A DNA stretch of 64,000 nucleotides, taken from Bacillus pumilus. GTDB lineage: Bacteria > Bacillota > Bacilli > Bacillales > Bacillaceae. Shown here in pieces: positions 37,876 to 46,434 of the stretch. The notes under the pieces are model-generated. The model did no database searches and was not told the DNA's origin. It was given only the letters and a program-made list of their open reading frames with translations. Position 1 is the stretch's first letter; each line of letters begins with the position of its first letter. Position numbers and translations under genes: made by a program. The stretch lies in NCBI RefSeq assembly GCF_009937765.1, contig NZ_CP047089.1:2850272-2914271 (forward strand), written 5' to 3'.

Positions 37876-38904
37876 TCAATCCCTCTTATCGTACAAAACA
37901 GATGAAACGTGCGTCAACGAATTGTTTTTGAAAACGGTAGTTGATCGTTCGATCAGGCGAAATGGCAGCATTCTTTTCTCTGGTGCCTCCCCCTTTATGG
38001 CCTGGTCGAACAAGTCAAACGCTTCCTGTCCCATTCGTTTCAGCGGAATATCAATGCTGGAAATCCTAAGCGCCTCACTCAATTGATCATTTTGAAAGCC
38101 GAGTATGGCTGGAGATTCACCTACTTTGATATCATGACGTTGCGCCTCTAATAAAAAGCCTGCTGATACGTCATCATTTGTGATGAATAATGCTGTGGGG
38201 CGATTCTTCATCTTCTGCCACTCTGCAAATAATTGTTTTCCATCAAAAAGTGTTAGCTTCCCTTCAATGATCCATTCTTCATCAATCTCCTGCCCGAGCG
38301 ATCGCATCATGTTTTGATAAGCTTGAAGGCGCGACTGGCTGTTTGCGCCTTCTATTCTGGCAAGGACAATCGCAATTCGCTGATGTCCGCATGCTGCTAA
38401 ATGATGTAACCCTTCTTTAAATGCTTGATCATGCGCAATCGATACGGTTGAGCAGTTTTCACTTGGCACCGGGTGGCAAAAAATAATAGGCCCGAATTCC
38501 TGCCACCTTGAAATGTCTCGGTCACTTAATGCATTTGAGCAAAAGATTAATCCATCCACGCGGCGCTCTTTTAAACTCATCAATGCTTCTTTTTCTTTTA
38601 ATGGATCATATCCTGTTTGAAACAAAGAAAAATGCATACCGCGCGCCTGTGCTTTTTCTGCAATACCTGTGACAAGTCTGCTGAAATAAGAATGATCAAT
38701 CGTTGGAAGAACGATGCCAAGCATATTTGAATAACCTTTGGCTAAATGAACAGCCTGAATGTTTCTCGTATATTTGAGCTCTTTCATCGCATCAAGAACA
38801 CGTTCTCGTTTTTCTTCTTTGACATAAGGATGATGATTCAACACACGTGATACAGTTGTCACAGATACGCCCGCTCTTTTTGCAATCTCCCTTATGTTTG
38901 CCAT
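37876..38904 (-). CDS. ykvZ: YkvZ, LacI-family transcription regulator
   Basis: 342 residues from ATG 38904, six bases after TAGGAG. The N-terminal helix-turn-helix reads IREIAKRAGVSVTTVSRVLN, followed by a periplasmic-binding-like ligand domain (about 60-325). It precedes glcT closely and they may be cotranscribed. The effector is unknown; position beside glcT-ptsG suggests sugar control. Confidence 0.87.
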   Translation of the reverse strand: MANIREIAKRAGVSVTTVSRVLNHHPYVKEEKRERVLDAMKELKYTRNIQAVHLAKGYSNMLGIVLPTIDHSYFSRLVTGIAEKAQARGMHFSLFQTGYDPLKEKEALMSLKERRVDGLIFCSNALSDRDISRWQEFGPIIFCHPVPSENCSTVSIAHDQAFKEGLHHLAACGHQRIAIVLARIEGANSQSRLQAYQNMMRSLGQEIDEEWIIEGKLTLFDGKQLFAEWQKMKNRPTALFITNDDVSAGFLLEAQRHDIKVGESPAILGFQNDQLSEALRISSIDIPLKRMGQEAFDLFDQAIKGEAPEKRMLPFRLIERSTTVFKNNSLTHVSSVLYDKRD

Positions 38905-38930
38905 TTTTTCTCCTACTTTCTCTTGATATG

Positions 38931-38944
38931 GTAAGCGTTTCATA
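38931..38944. promoter_or_regulatory. LacI-type operator candidate before ykvZ
   Basis: GTAAGCGTTTCATA has the central CG and flanking A/T-rich half-sites of LacI-family operators. It lies 27 bases upstream of ykvZ and may be its own binding site. Confidence 0.35.
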
Positions 38945-38997
38945 CTTTAAGATGTATGTGAGCTGAACAAATCACTGGATGGAAAGGGGAATTCAAG

Positions 38998-39141
38998 ATG
39001 GGGTTCATCATATGGATTATATTATGTATGACTGTTTTGTTTTCTGCTCGTTTTGCACTACATCCTTTAGGAAAAGAACATAAAATCAAACCGTTTCAAT
39101 CAATTGATGATTTTTTTGTTGATAAGGATCGAAAAGAGTGA
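38998..39141 (+). CDS. Small single-helix membrane protein
   Basis: 47 residues: MGFIIWIILCMTVLFSARF at the start forms one membrane helix, then a short basic stretch and an acidic tail. GGAAAGGGG precedes the ATG and a strong terminator follows directly after the stop, which together support a real gene. It is divergent from ykvZ and convergent with pepQ. I do not recognise the family. Confidence 0.6.
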   Translation: MGFIIWIILCMTVLFSARFALHPLGKEHKIKPFQSIDDFFVDKDRKE

Positions 39142-39144
39142 CAA

Positions 39145-39194
39145 AAAATCACGATGACACTTCCAAGACATGGACGTTCATCGTGATTTTTTTA
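39145..39194. terminator. Bidirectional terminator, small protein and pepQ
   Basis: AAATCACGATGA pairs with TCATCGTGATTT, with A run before and T run after. Confidence 0.85.
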
Positions 39195-40289
39195 TTACTT
39201 GATAATCGTCAGCTCTTTCGGATAATTGGTTAAAGTGACTGGACCATCCGCTGTAATCAGTACATCATCTTCAATTCTGACACCGCCGACTCCTGGGACA
39301 TAGATTCCCGGTTCGATCGTATACACCATGCCTTCTTGGAGAAGATCATCATTTGCCTGGCTCATCGAAGGAAACTCATGAACAGACACCCCTAGACCAT
39401 GTCCAAGGCGGTGAGGGAAATAGTCTCCATATCCAGCATCTGTGATCAGCCCGCGTGCTTTTAAGTCCAGGTCCCCAATTCTCACGCCCGGCTTACTCAT
39501 TTCAAGTGCCTCCATTTCTGCCTTTAGGACGGTTTGATAGATGTCCTTTTGCTGATCAGAAGCTTCCTGATAGATGAATGTTCTTGTAATATCTGAGCAA
39601 TAACCATCCACGATGACACCAAGGTCAAATAACACGAAGTCGCCTTTTTTTAAGGCTGCCTGTCCTGGATTTCCGTGAGGCTCTCCTGATTTTTCGCCAA
39701 AGAGAACCATCGTCGAAAAGGACATGCCTTGAATGCCTTTTTTCTTTAGCTCATATTCAATGACAGCGAGCACTTCTGTTTCGGTGATCCCTTCTTTTAA
39801 GGCGTTCACCCCAATTTTGACCCCTTCGTCTGCCAATTGAGCGGCTTTTTTCAGTGTAGCAATTTCAGATTCATCTTTAATCAGCCTTAACTGGTTCAGC
39901 TCTTCTTCTGCCCGGACAAAAGTTTCTGCCCCAGTGGCAGCTTGAAGCTGTTCTGCTCTTTGAAGCGGAATCGACTCTTTTTCAATGGCAAGTCGAGTTG
40001 CTCTTACACCGCGTTTTTCGACTGCTGACTGAATGAAATCAAATGGATTCTCATGGTCTTCATAACCAATGATATCGCCTGACCACCCAGCATTTTTCGC
40101 CTGTTCGACTTCCATTTTAGGCAAAATAAAAAATGGATCTGCCTCTTGAAACACAAACAACCCCATGACTCTTTCATGCGGCTCTGTGAAGTATCCAGAT
40201 AGATAAAACACATTTTCCTTTGTATGTATAAATGCACCTTGAATGTCTTTTTCCTTTAGCCAAGAAGACATGCTGTTCATTCGGTTCAT
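39195..40289 (-). CDS. ykvY: YkvY, Xaa-Pro dipeptidase-like M24 peptidase
   Basis: 364 residues from ATG 40289, six bases after GGAGG. The N-terminal creatinase-like domain is followed by a pita-bread domain whose metal ligands lie in FDLGVIVDGYCSDITRTF (two D), GHGLGVSVHEFP (H), TIEPGIYVP (E) and RIEDDVLIT (E). It should cut X-Pro dipeptides in the cytoplasm. B. subtilis ykvY lies in the same place between zosA and ykvZ. Confidence 0.9.
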   Translation of the reverse strand: MNRMNSMSSWLKEKDIQGAFIHTKENVFYLSGYFTEPHERVMGLFVFQEADPFFILPKMEVEQAKNAGWSGDIIGYEDHENPFDFIQSAVEKRGVRATRLAIEKESIPLQRAEQLQAATGAETFVRAEEELNQLRLIKDESEIATLKKAAQLADEGVKIGVNALKEGITETEVLAVIEYELKKKGIQGMSFSTMVLFGEKSGEPHGNPGQAALKKGDFVLFDLGVIVDGYCSDITRTFIYQEASDQQKDIYQTVLKAEMEALEMSKPGVRIGDLDLKARGLITDAGYGDYFPHRLGHGLGVSVHEFPSMSQANDDLLQEGMVYTIEPGIYVPGVGGVRIEDDVLITADGPVTLTNYPKELTIIK

Positions 40290-40393
40290 CGTCATCCTCC
40301 TCACACGTTTTACTACTGATCTATTGTATCAGTTTTTGCTGTATTTCGCACAAAAGCGCACTGGCAGAAGCCAAGTACGCTATGATGATTTGC

Positions 40394-42313
40394 TTAAGAT
40401 GCACGAAGTAGACGCAGTCCATTTAAAATGACCAAAATCGTACTTCCTTCATGCCCGATAACGCCAAACGGTAAATCAAGCACTTGTAAGAAGTTCGCAC
40501 AAATTAACAAACAAATCACCGTTAATGAGAAAATAATATTTTGCTTAATGATTCGATTCATCTTTCTTGAAAGACGAATCATCTTTGTTAAGTTATTTAA
40601 ATTGTTTTTCATTAAGATCAAATCTGCTGTTTCTAAGGCCACGTCTGTGCCCCCGCCCATCGCAACCCCCACATCTGCTGTGGCAAGTGCCGGTGCATCA
40701 TTGATTCCGTCTCCTACCATGATGATCGAGTTTCCTTGTTTTTTAAGTTGATTGACCTCATGGACCTTTTCATCTGGCAGACACTCAGCAACAACTGTTT
40801 GGATGCCGGCTTCCTGCGCAATGGCTTTAGCTGTTTTTTGCTGATCTCCTGTTAGCATGACGGTTTGGATACCTAAATCATTCAGCTCTTGAATCATTTT
40901 CTTCGCTTCAGGTCTAATTTGATCCTTAAGGCCGAGGCACCCAACGACTACTTGATCCTTTTGAACATACACCACTGTAAATCCTTTTTCAGAAAGTTGC
41001 TCACCAGCTTCTTCAATCTCGCTGTCCATTGGAGCCTTGCCTGCAAAGTCTTTCTTCCCAATCCGCCACGTTTCACCATTCAATTGTGCCTTTACACCAA
41101 AACCAGAGGTTTCTTCAATGGTGACATGAGCTGTTCTTTCTATTTGTTGCTCTTGTGCCATATCAGATATTGCTTTCGCTAATGGATGGTTTGATTGACT
41201 TTCAATTTGATAAAGCGCTTGATAAAAAGCAGCTTCTTCTTGTCCTTTCGCGATCAACACCTGTTCTACAGCTGGCTTTCCGCTTGTAATCGTCCCCGTT
41301 TTGTCAAAAGCAATCATGCTACTTGTGCCGAGCTTTTCTAAAAAGACGCTCCCTTTGACAAGCATTCCGTTTCTTGCACCGTTTGAGATCAGTGACAAAG
41401 CAGCTGGCATAATAGATGCCACAAGCGCACAAGGTGAGGCTACAACCATAAACACCATGGCCCGGTAGAAGGTTTCACTCATACTCCAGCCTAGTACAAA
41501 GTGAGGCAGAACCATTAAAATTGCAACGGTGATCAGTACACCTTTTACATATGCCCCTTCGAATTTTTCAATAAATGCCTGGCTTGGTGACACACTTTCT
41601 TGAGCCGATTCGACAAGTTTAATTATTTTATGGAAAAGCGTTTCTTCATTATGTTTGGTGACTTCTACTGTTAAAGAACCATTTAAGTTTACTGTTCCTG
41701 CAAATACGTCTTCGCCTTGCCCTTTTTCCTGTGGCACAGACTCGCCCGTGAGCGCAGATTCATCTACACTTGTTCTTCCGCTTAAAATCACACCATCTGC
41801 AGCAATACGTTCCCCAGCTTTGATCATGATACGATCACCTGGTGTTAATGATGAAGCAGCGATTTGAATAGTTGTACCATCTTCTTCAATTAAAGTCGCT
41901 TCATCTGGTGCGATGCTCATTAAAGTTGTTAAATCCTTCTTACTTTTATTTGATGTATACGTTTCAAGCGCACCACTTAGTGAGAAAATAAAAATTAAGA
42001 TCGCGCCCTCTGCCCAGTATCCAATGATCGCTGAGCCTATCGCTGCAAAAATCATTAACAGTTCAACATTCAAGCTTTTAGACGAAATGGTTTCTTCAAT
42101 TCCTTCTTTCGCCTTTGCAAAACCTCCAATAATAAACGCAAGGATAAATAAAGGAATACTCCACATGGTCTCATCCTTTAACATCCATCCAATCAAAATG
42201 AGAATCCCCGCGATACCTGCTGCTATTAATTCTCCGTGCTGTGCCCATTGATGAAGGGACCATTTCGATTCCTTTTGATTTGTTGTTTGATCAAGTGCTG
42301 CATTCTCATTCAT
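40394..42313 (-). CDS. pfeT: PfeT (ZosA), P1B-type metal efflux ATPase
   Basis: 639 residues. The phosphorylated aspartate is D337 in DKTGT, the TGES loop is in DESALTGES, and the metal-path motif is SPC at 293-295. The last helix carries HEGST (621-625), which marks the P1B-4 group (Fe/Co/Zn). There is no N-terminal metal-binding domain. B. subtilis PfeT, formerly ZosA or YkvW, is an iron efflux pump repressed by PerR and activated by Fur. Matching boxes lie upstream here. AGAGGAG precedes the ATG. Confidence 0.93.
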   Translation of the reverse strand: MNENAALDQTTNQKESKWSLHQWAQHGELIAAGIAGILILIGWMLKDETMWSIPLFILAFIIGGFAKAKEGIEETISSKSLNVELLMIFAAIGSAIIGYWAEGAILIFIFSLSGALETYTSNKSKKDLTTLMSIAPDEATLIEEDGTTIQIAASSLTPGDRIMIKAGERIAADGVILSGRTSVDESALTGESVPQEKGQGEDVFAGTVNLNGSLTVEVTKHNEETLFHKIIKLVESAQESVSPSQAFIEKFEGAYVKGVLITVAILMVLPHFVLGWSMSETFYRAMVFMVVASPCALVASIMPAALSLISNGARNGMLVKGSVFLEKLGTSSMIAFDKTGTITSGKPAVEQVLIAKGQEEAAFYQALYQIESQSNHPLAKAISDMAQEQQIERTAHVTIEETSGFGVKAQLNGETWRIGKKDFAGKAPMDSEIEEAGEQLSEKGFTVVYVQKDQVVVGCLGLKDQIRPEAKKMIQELNDLGIQTVMLTGDQQKTAKAIAQEAGIQTVVAECLPDEKVHEVNQLKKQGNSIIMVGDGINDAPALATADVGVAMGGGTDVALETADLILMKNNLNNLTKMIRLSRKMNRIIKQNIIFSLTVICLLICANFLQVLDLPFGVIGHEGSTILVILNGLRLLRAS

Positions 42314-42334
42314 GATTGTTTTCTCCTCTCTAAT

Positions 42335-42349
42335 TGATAATGATTTTCA
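42335..42349. promoter_or_regulatory. Fur-like box in the pfeT leader
   Basis: TGATAATGATTTTCA matches TGATAATnATTATCA at 13 of 14 positions, downstream of the promoter, in the 5' untranslated region. Confidence 0.55.
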
Positions 42350-42425
42350 CATCATCAATCGTTACCCGTTTCCTTTTTTCATCTATATTTTCTGCTATTT
42401 CAAGCTTTTTATAGGTCTGTCATTC

Positions 42426-42453
42426 ATTATAACAGGTTCTGATCAATTTTCAA
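42426..42453 (-). promoter_or_regulatory. pfeT promoter
   Basis: On the minus strand TTGAAA (42453-42448) and TATAAT (42431-42426), spacing 16. Confidence 0.7.
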
Positions 42454-42454
42454 T

Positions 42455-42469
42455 TAATAATTATTATAA
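42455..42469. promoter_or_regulatory. Per box at pfeT
   Basis: TAATAATTATTATAA matches the Per box consensus at 13 of 14 positions and abuts the -35 element. Confidence 0.75.
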
Positions 42470-42477
42470 TTTCTTCT

Positions 42478-42492
42478 TGATAATAATTATCA
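42478..42492. promoter_or_regulatory. Fur box upstream of the pfeT promoter
   Basis: TGATAATAATTATCA is a perfect 7-1-7 Fur box. It lies about 25 bases upstream of the -35, a position that suits activation. Confidence 0.8.
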
Positions 42493-42558
42493 TTATTGTT
42501 GTAGGTTATTCCATCTCTTCTGAGCACAGTTTATTCAGATGAAAAGCAATTGAACACA

Positions 42559-42590
42559 AAAAAGAACCAAAGGAATGAGCCTTGGTTCTT
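42559..42590 (-). terminator. stoA terminator
   Basis: AAGAACCAA pairs with TTGGTTCTT; on the minus strand the stem is followed by TTTTTG. Confidence 0.8.
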
Positions 42591-42606
42591 GAAATAAGGT
42601 TTCTTT

Positions 42607-43095
42607 CTAAAAATTCGTCCACTCTTTGATTTGTTTTTTCGTTAGTGGACCTACATGATTTTTCACTATTTCCCCTTTTTCATTTATCAAAAAGGTGGTT
42701 GGTATGGTGATGATTTGGTATTTCTTCATCATGTCCCCTCGCTCATCTAGTACGACCGGGAATGTAAATTTTTTGTCTTTTACAAATTGAGCAACCGCAT
42801 GTTTACTTTGTTCAGCACCTAATAAATTCACTGTTAAGATATCAACATCACTCTGATTTTCTTTTACGATCTGATCAAATACGGGCAGCTCCATTTTGCA
42901 GGACGGGCACCATGTTGTCCAAAAATGCAAAATGGTCTTTTTTCCTTTTGGCGGAATCATCTGCGTTTCACCAGTTAATGTAGGAGCCTCTATCCTTGGC
43001 GCCTTAACGGGCTCTTTCGCTTCAGCTTCGCTGCCTATGAGTAATAGAAGCAGGGTCATCATAAGAAGACTGGCGGGTAGATATTTACGATTCAT
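42607..43095 (-). CDS. stoA: StoA (YkvV), spore cortex thiol-disulfide oxidoreductase
   Basis: 162 residues from ATG 43095, preceded by GGAAGGA. A signal or anchor helix (about 6-25) puts the thioredoxin domain outside the membrane. The active site is C63-PS-C66 in WTTWCPSCK, and the cis-proline lies in ITIPTTF. In B. subtilis it reduces disulfides during spore cortex synthesis and is antagonised by BdbD. The ykvU gene ends 54 bases before this start, so the two form an operon. Confidence 0.88.
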   Translation of the reverse strand: MNRKYLPASLLMMTLLLLLIGSEAEAKEPVKAPRIEAPTLTGETQMIPPKGKKTILHFWTTWCPSCKMELPVFDQIVKENQSDVDILTVNLLGAEQSKHAVAQFVKDKKFTFPVVLDERGDMMKKYQIITIPTTFLINEKGEIVKNHVGPLTKKQIKEWTNF

Positions 43096-43149
43096 GAGGA
43101 TCTTCCTTCCCAGTTTTCTTATAGCTTGCCCGCTCGTGGAAGAGGGCAT

Positions 43150-44466
43150 TCATGCTTTTTTCATTCTAAGAAACATGGAAACACCGAGCTCCTTACAAAT
43201 CGTCGCATAATGCAGGGCAGTCAAGAGAAGCATGCCCGTATTCATCCCTAATATCACTCCCATCATATTTAAGCTTTCAATTGATCCAAGAAAATACACC
43301 ATTGAAAACGAGACGATATGCACCCATATATTATGTAGGAACACATCTTTAATGAGTCCCATACCGATTAAGCACGCTTGAAATGGCATCACAAACAGGT
43401 GGCATAAAAAGTACGGCCAAAGCAGCTGTAAGTAGACAGCAGCTTGCGGTGAATCAAAAAAGAGCTGTGTGAGCGGATAAGCAAAATAATACATCACCAT
43501 GACTGCCGGTACGCCGTACCCAAATGTAATGAGAATCGCCTGCCTGACACGTTTTTTCACAAGATCATACTGACCTAAAGCATAGGCTTCAGAGACATTC
43601 GGAATCATCACGATCATGATGGAATGAGCGATAAACGCCGGAAAAAAACCGATCGACATCGCGACACCAGCCAGCATGCCGTAATGATCAACAGCAAGTG
43701 TGCCAGAGATGCCTGCGGCAATAAGTGCGCCTTTGATTAAAAACGGTTCTATGGCATTGGCAATCGCATGAAAAATCCGCATGCCCGTTGTCGGAATAGA
43801 GACGGCTAATAATCGCTTTCTCACGTCACCCCCTCTTAATTCAACAGACCTGACATGGACAGCATTTTTCGCCATGACGTATTGGGAGTATAAATAAATA
43901 AAAACGACGAGATCACTCGCGACAATGACACCGATGGCAATGAGAACCGCAGTTTCAATATCAAAGGAATACCAATGAAAGAACAAAAACAAACAGATCA
44001 GCTGGATCGTTTTCTTCAGCATATTCGCCAGAGCGATTCTGCCCATTTGCTGCTTTCCCATAAAATAGCCGCGTGCGATCGAGGTAAACGCAATGATTGG
44101 AATAAGAGACAGCGCAAGCCCTTTCATGAGCGGATGATACGACTGAAACACAGGAATGAACGGCAAGACAATCGCAGCGATCCCTGTTGTTGTACATGTC
44201 ACTACGAGCGTCATTTTAAATGCATGGCGGAGCATACTTTTATGGAGCCGCTCATGCGATTCTGCAATGAATTTAGAAATAGAGACTGGCAGCTCTAAGC
44301 TGGCAATCACAAGGACCAGCATAATAATTGGAAGGATACTCATATATAGACCCATTCCATGTTCTCCAAGCTCTCTCGCTAAAATCATATTGACTAAAAA
44401 CTCTATACACTCCGCAATAAAAGCTGCAACAGATAGCAGAATGACCCCTTTTACAAATCGATTCAT
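43150..44466 (-). CDS. ykvU: YkvU, sporulation membrane protein (polysaccharide flippase family)
   Basis: 438 residues, almost all membrane helices (about 12-14), with the MATE/MurJ-like fold of SpoVB relatives. It starts MNRFVKGVILLSVAAFIAE, typical of the SpoVB/YkvU group. B. subtilis ykvU is made in the mother cell and precedes stoA, as here. It may move a lipid-linked sugar or another cortex component, but no substrate is proven. GGGGAGG precedes the ATG. Confidence 0.85.
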   Translation of the reverse strand: MNRFVKGVILLSVAAFIAECIEFLVNMILARELGEHGMGLYMSILPIIMLVLVIASLELPVSISKFIAESHERLHKSMLRHAFKMTLVVTCTTTGIAAIVLPFIPVFQSYHPLMKGLALSLIPIIAFTSIARGYFMGKQQMGRIALANMLKKTIQLICLFLFFHWYSFDIETAVLIAIGVIVASDLVVFIYLYSQYVMAKNAVHVRSVELRGGDVRKRLLAVSIPTTGMRIFHAIANAIEPFLIKGALIAAGISGTLAVDHYGMLAGVAMSIGFFPAFIAHSIMIVMIPNVSEAYALGQYDLVKKRVRQAILITFGYGVPAVMVMYYFAYPLTQLFFDSPQAAVYLQLLWPYFLCHLFVMPFQACLIGMGLIKDVFLHNIWVHIVSFSMVYFLGSIESLNMMGVILGMNTGMLLLTALHYATICKELGVSMFLRMKKA

Positions 44467-44552
44467 GTAGCCTCCCCTTTATCTAAAGCAAATTCTTTTC
44501 ACATTCTATGAGACAAGTCCTGAAAATATTTTGATAAATGAAGACAAAAAAA

Positions 44553-44573
44553 GAGCGATCTAATTGATCGCTT
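44553..44573 (-). terminator. ykvT terminator, far copy of the duplicated hairpin (element C)
   Basis: GAGCGATC pairs with GATCGCTT. On the minus strand this copy keeps the following T run. The 21 bases are repeated exactly at 44749-44769. Confidence 0.75.
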
Positions 44574-44748
44574 CAGGTTGTTGACAAAGGGCTAAAATGA
44601 TCTTTATTTTAGCCCTTTGTCTTCTTTTCAGCGTGATAGAAAACCTTTGAAGTCTAGGAAGGACGAGCATCGGAGCGGAGCGAATTTGACATTCGTGAGC
44701 ACCGAAGCGCAGACCTGACAACGAATGCGAGGGTTTGTCTACACGCTG
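44574..44748 (+). mobile_element. Terminator-associated repeat element, copy C (175 bp)
   Basis: It starts CAGGTTGTTGACAAAGGG and ends GTTTGTCTACACGCTG. The first hairpin has perfect 16-bp arms, and the distal stem is TCGG/CCGA as in copy A. It lies between two exact 21-base copies of a terminator hairpin and separates the one next to ykvT from its T tract. It has no coding capacity of note. Confidence 0.75.
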
Positions 44749-44769
44749 GAGCGATCTAATTGATCGCTT
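44749..44769. repeat. Near copy of the duplicated hairpin (element C)
   Basis: It repeats 44553-44573 exactly. On the minus strand, the direction of ykvT, this copy is followed by the element and not by a T run. Confidence 0.8.
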
Positions 44770-44776
44770 CATTTCT

Positions 44777-45430
44777 TTATACGGCAAATACGTGACGACC
44801 GATACGTTCTACAATTTTGCGAGAACGAATCCAGTTATCTGTTGCCGTTTTAGGATTATAAAAATAAATGGCTTTTGTTGTTCTGTCATGTTCTTTCACT
44901 ACTTGTTTCACAGCTTTAACAGAATCTTGATCTGCTTTATCATGAATACTTCCATTCGATACTGGCTGGAAAGCATTTCGCTGATAAATCACACCTTTGA
45001 CACTGTCAGGAAAAGAGCGATGTTCCACCCTGTTTAAGACGACGCTTGCTACAGCTTTTTTACCTGCGTAAGATTCACCTTTCGCTTCAGCATGTACCAA
45101 TCGTGAGAGCAGCTCCATTTCTTCATTAGAATAGCGTTTGGCGCTTTCCTCATTCGTCGTTTCTGATTTTACTCTTTTCTTCTGCTTTGGTTTTGAAGAC
45201 TTTTCTTCTGTAGACGTACTTAGCATTTTGACTTTCGGCTGACGCTTCTCCTCTGAAAATGCTGGGATGACTTGATCGTGATCATCTTGATTTATATATG
45301 AAAGCTCATGCTTAACAGGTGCTTGTGAAAGTTCGTGACTTAATGTGCCTTGCTGCTCTTGGATGTTCTCCATCTTCATGGCTGCAACCAGCATTAGGAT
45401 GACAAAAAGAGCTGTATGAATTTTCATCAT
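44777..45430 (-). CDS. ykvT: YkvT, SleB-type cell-wall hydrolase
   Basis: 217 residues from ATG 45430, ten bases after GGAGG; a nearby ATG at 45439 is possible. A signal peptide (about 1-20) is followed by a charged linker of about 80 residues and a Hydrolase_2 domain (about 100-217) that starts LSRLVHAEAKGESYAGK, where the glutamate is the likely catalytic residue of this lytic transglycosylase family. It is related to the spore cortex-lytic enzyme SleB but lacks the N-terminal peptidoglycan-binding domain. Confidence 0.85.
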   Translation of the reverse strand: MMKIHTALFVILMLVAAMKMENIQEQQGTLSHELSQAPVKHELSYINQDDHDQVIPAFSEEKRQPKVKMLSTSTEEKSSKPKQKKRVKSETTNEESAKRYSNEEMELLSRLVHAEAKGESYAGKKAVASVVLNRVEHRSFPDSVKGVIYQRNAFQPVSNGSIHDKADQDSVKAVKQVVKEHDRTTKAIYFYNPKTATDNWIRSRKIVERIGRHVFAV

Positions 45431-45705
45431 TCGCCTCATTCCTCCTTTAATTAAAGTAGGCGGTAAGATACTTGTCCACTCTAACAAGAGCTTCTTCTAT
45501 TTTCACCCACAAAGATTTTCATGCCTGTCCAAATTCCGTTATTAAATGGCATGTCCTAGTTGAATTGCGTATCAACTGGAATTGTTAGCGCTTAAAAAGG
45601 TCTATTTTCCGCCTATAATCATCCTTATGCACCTGATTATGGGTTATTACATTTTCTTTTCACATGTATCAAGACCATTTGAAGTGTGACAAAAGAACTA
45701 AAATA

Positions 45706-45737
45706 AAAAAGCTTTCTCTCATTCATGAGAGAAAGCT
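45706..45737 (-). terminator. Terminator of the small gene at 45738
   Basis: AAAGCTTTCTCTC pairs with GAGAGAAAGCTTT; on the minus strand it is followed by TTTATTTT. Confidence 0.85.
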
Positions 45738-45932
45738 TTAGCTTCTTGCTTCTGTAAGATATTCAAAAATAACATCTCCACCATGTTTCGCAATCCCGCG
45801 AAAATGCTTAAAATCATCTTGATTCACCAAAATCGAACGAAACGTTAAAAAATCATCTTTTTGGATGTTTACTTGCTTTTCTGTCCCATTTCGTAACGAC
45901 TCAAGTATTGTGAGGATTTGTTCTTCCGTCAA
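45738..45932 (-). CDS. Small protein of unknown function
   Basis: 64 residues from TTG 45932, which lies eight bases after AAAGGAG; an ATG at 45977 has no ribosome site. The product starts MTEEQILTILESLRNG and has a mixed charged sequence without membrane segment or cysteines. A strong terminator follows. It is divergent from ykvS. I do not recognise the family. Confidence 0.6.
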   Translation of the reverse strand: MTEEQILTILESLRNGTEKQVNIQKDDFLTFRSILVNQDDFKHFRGIAKHGGDVIFEYLTEARS

Positions 45933-46099
45933 AAAAACCGCTCCTTTACAGCCATCATCAAATATTAAATATACCATCCGTTAGGTAAGCATACAACGAA
46001 AACGAAACAAAAACGTCTTTATCCTTTACATTGGTATGAAAATATTGCAAAATACTTTTTAATAGGGAATGAAATCTGTTTTTAAAGGAGAGGGATCGG

Positions 46100-46288
46100 T
46101 TGAAGATTGCAAAAATTGGAAATGTGATCGAATTTAGAAATGGTTTAACAGGTGTAGTTGAAAAAGTGAACGAAAACTCTGTCATTGTAGATGTCACCAT
46201 TATGGACAACTATAGAGATTTAGAACTGGATTCACTAACAGTCGTTAATCATAAAAACTATAAAATCATCAAAGACTCCGTACATTAA
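46100..46288 (+). CDS. ykvS: YkvS (DUF2187)
   Basis: 62 residues from a TTG preceded by AAAGGAGAGG. It reads KIGNVIEFRNGLTGVVEKVN then NHKNYKI, a small beta-barrel-like fold of the DUF2187 family (KOW-like). The B. subtilis homologue lies in the same region. Function unknown. Confidence 0.8.
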   Translation: MKIAKIGNVIEFRNGLTGVVEKVNENSVIVDVTIMDNYRDLELDSLTVVNHKNYKIIKDSVH

Positions 46289-46434
46289 TTTGCAATCCTC
46301 AATTCAGACTATCGATACATACGTAAATACGAAGCAAATCATTTATTTTTGAAATGGTAAATAGTATTTCAGACAACCTTCTATTTTTATAAAGTGATGA
46401 AATGCAGTATTAGCTCTAGATAGGAGAAACTAAA

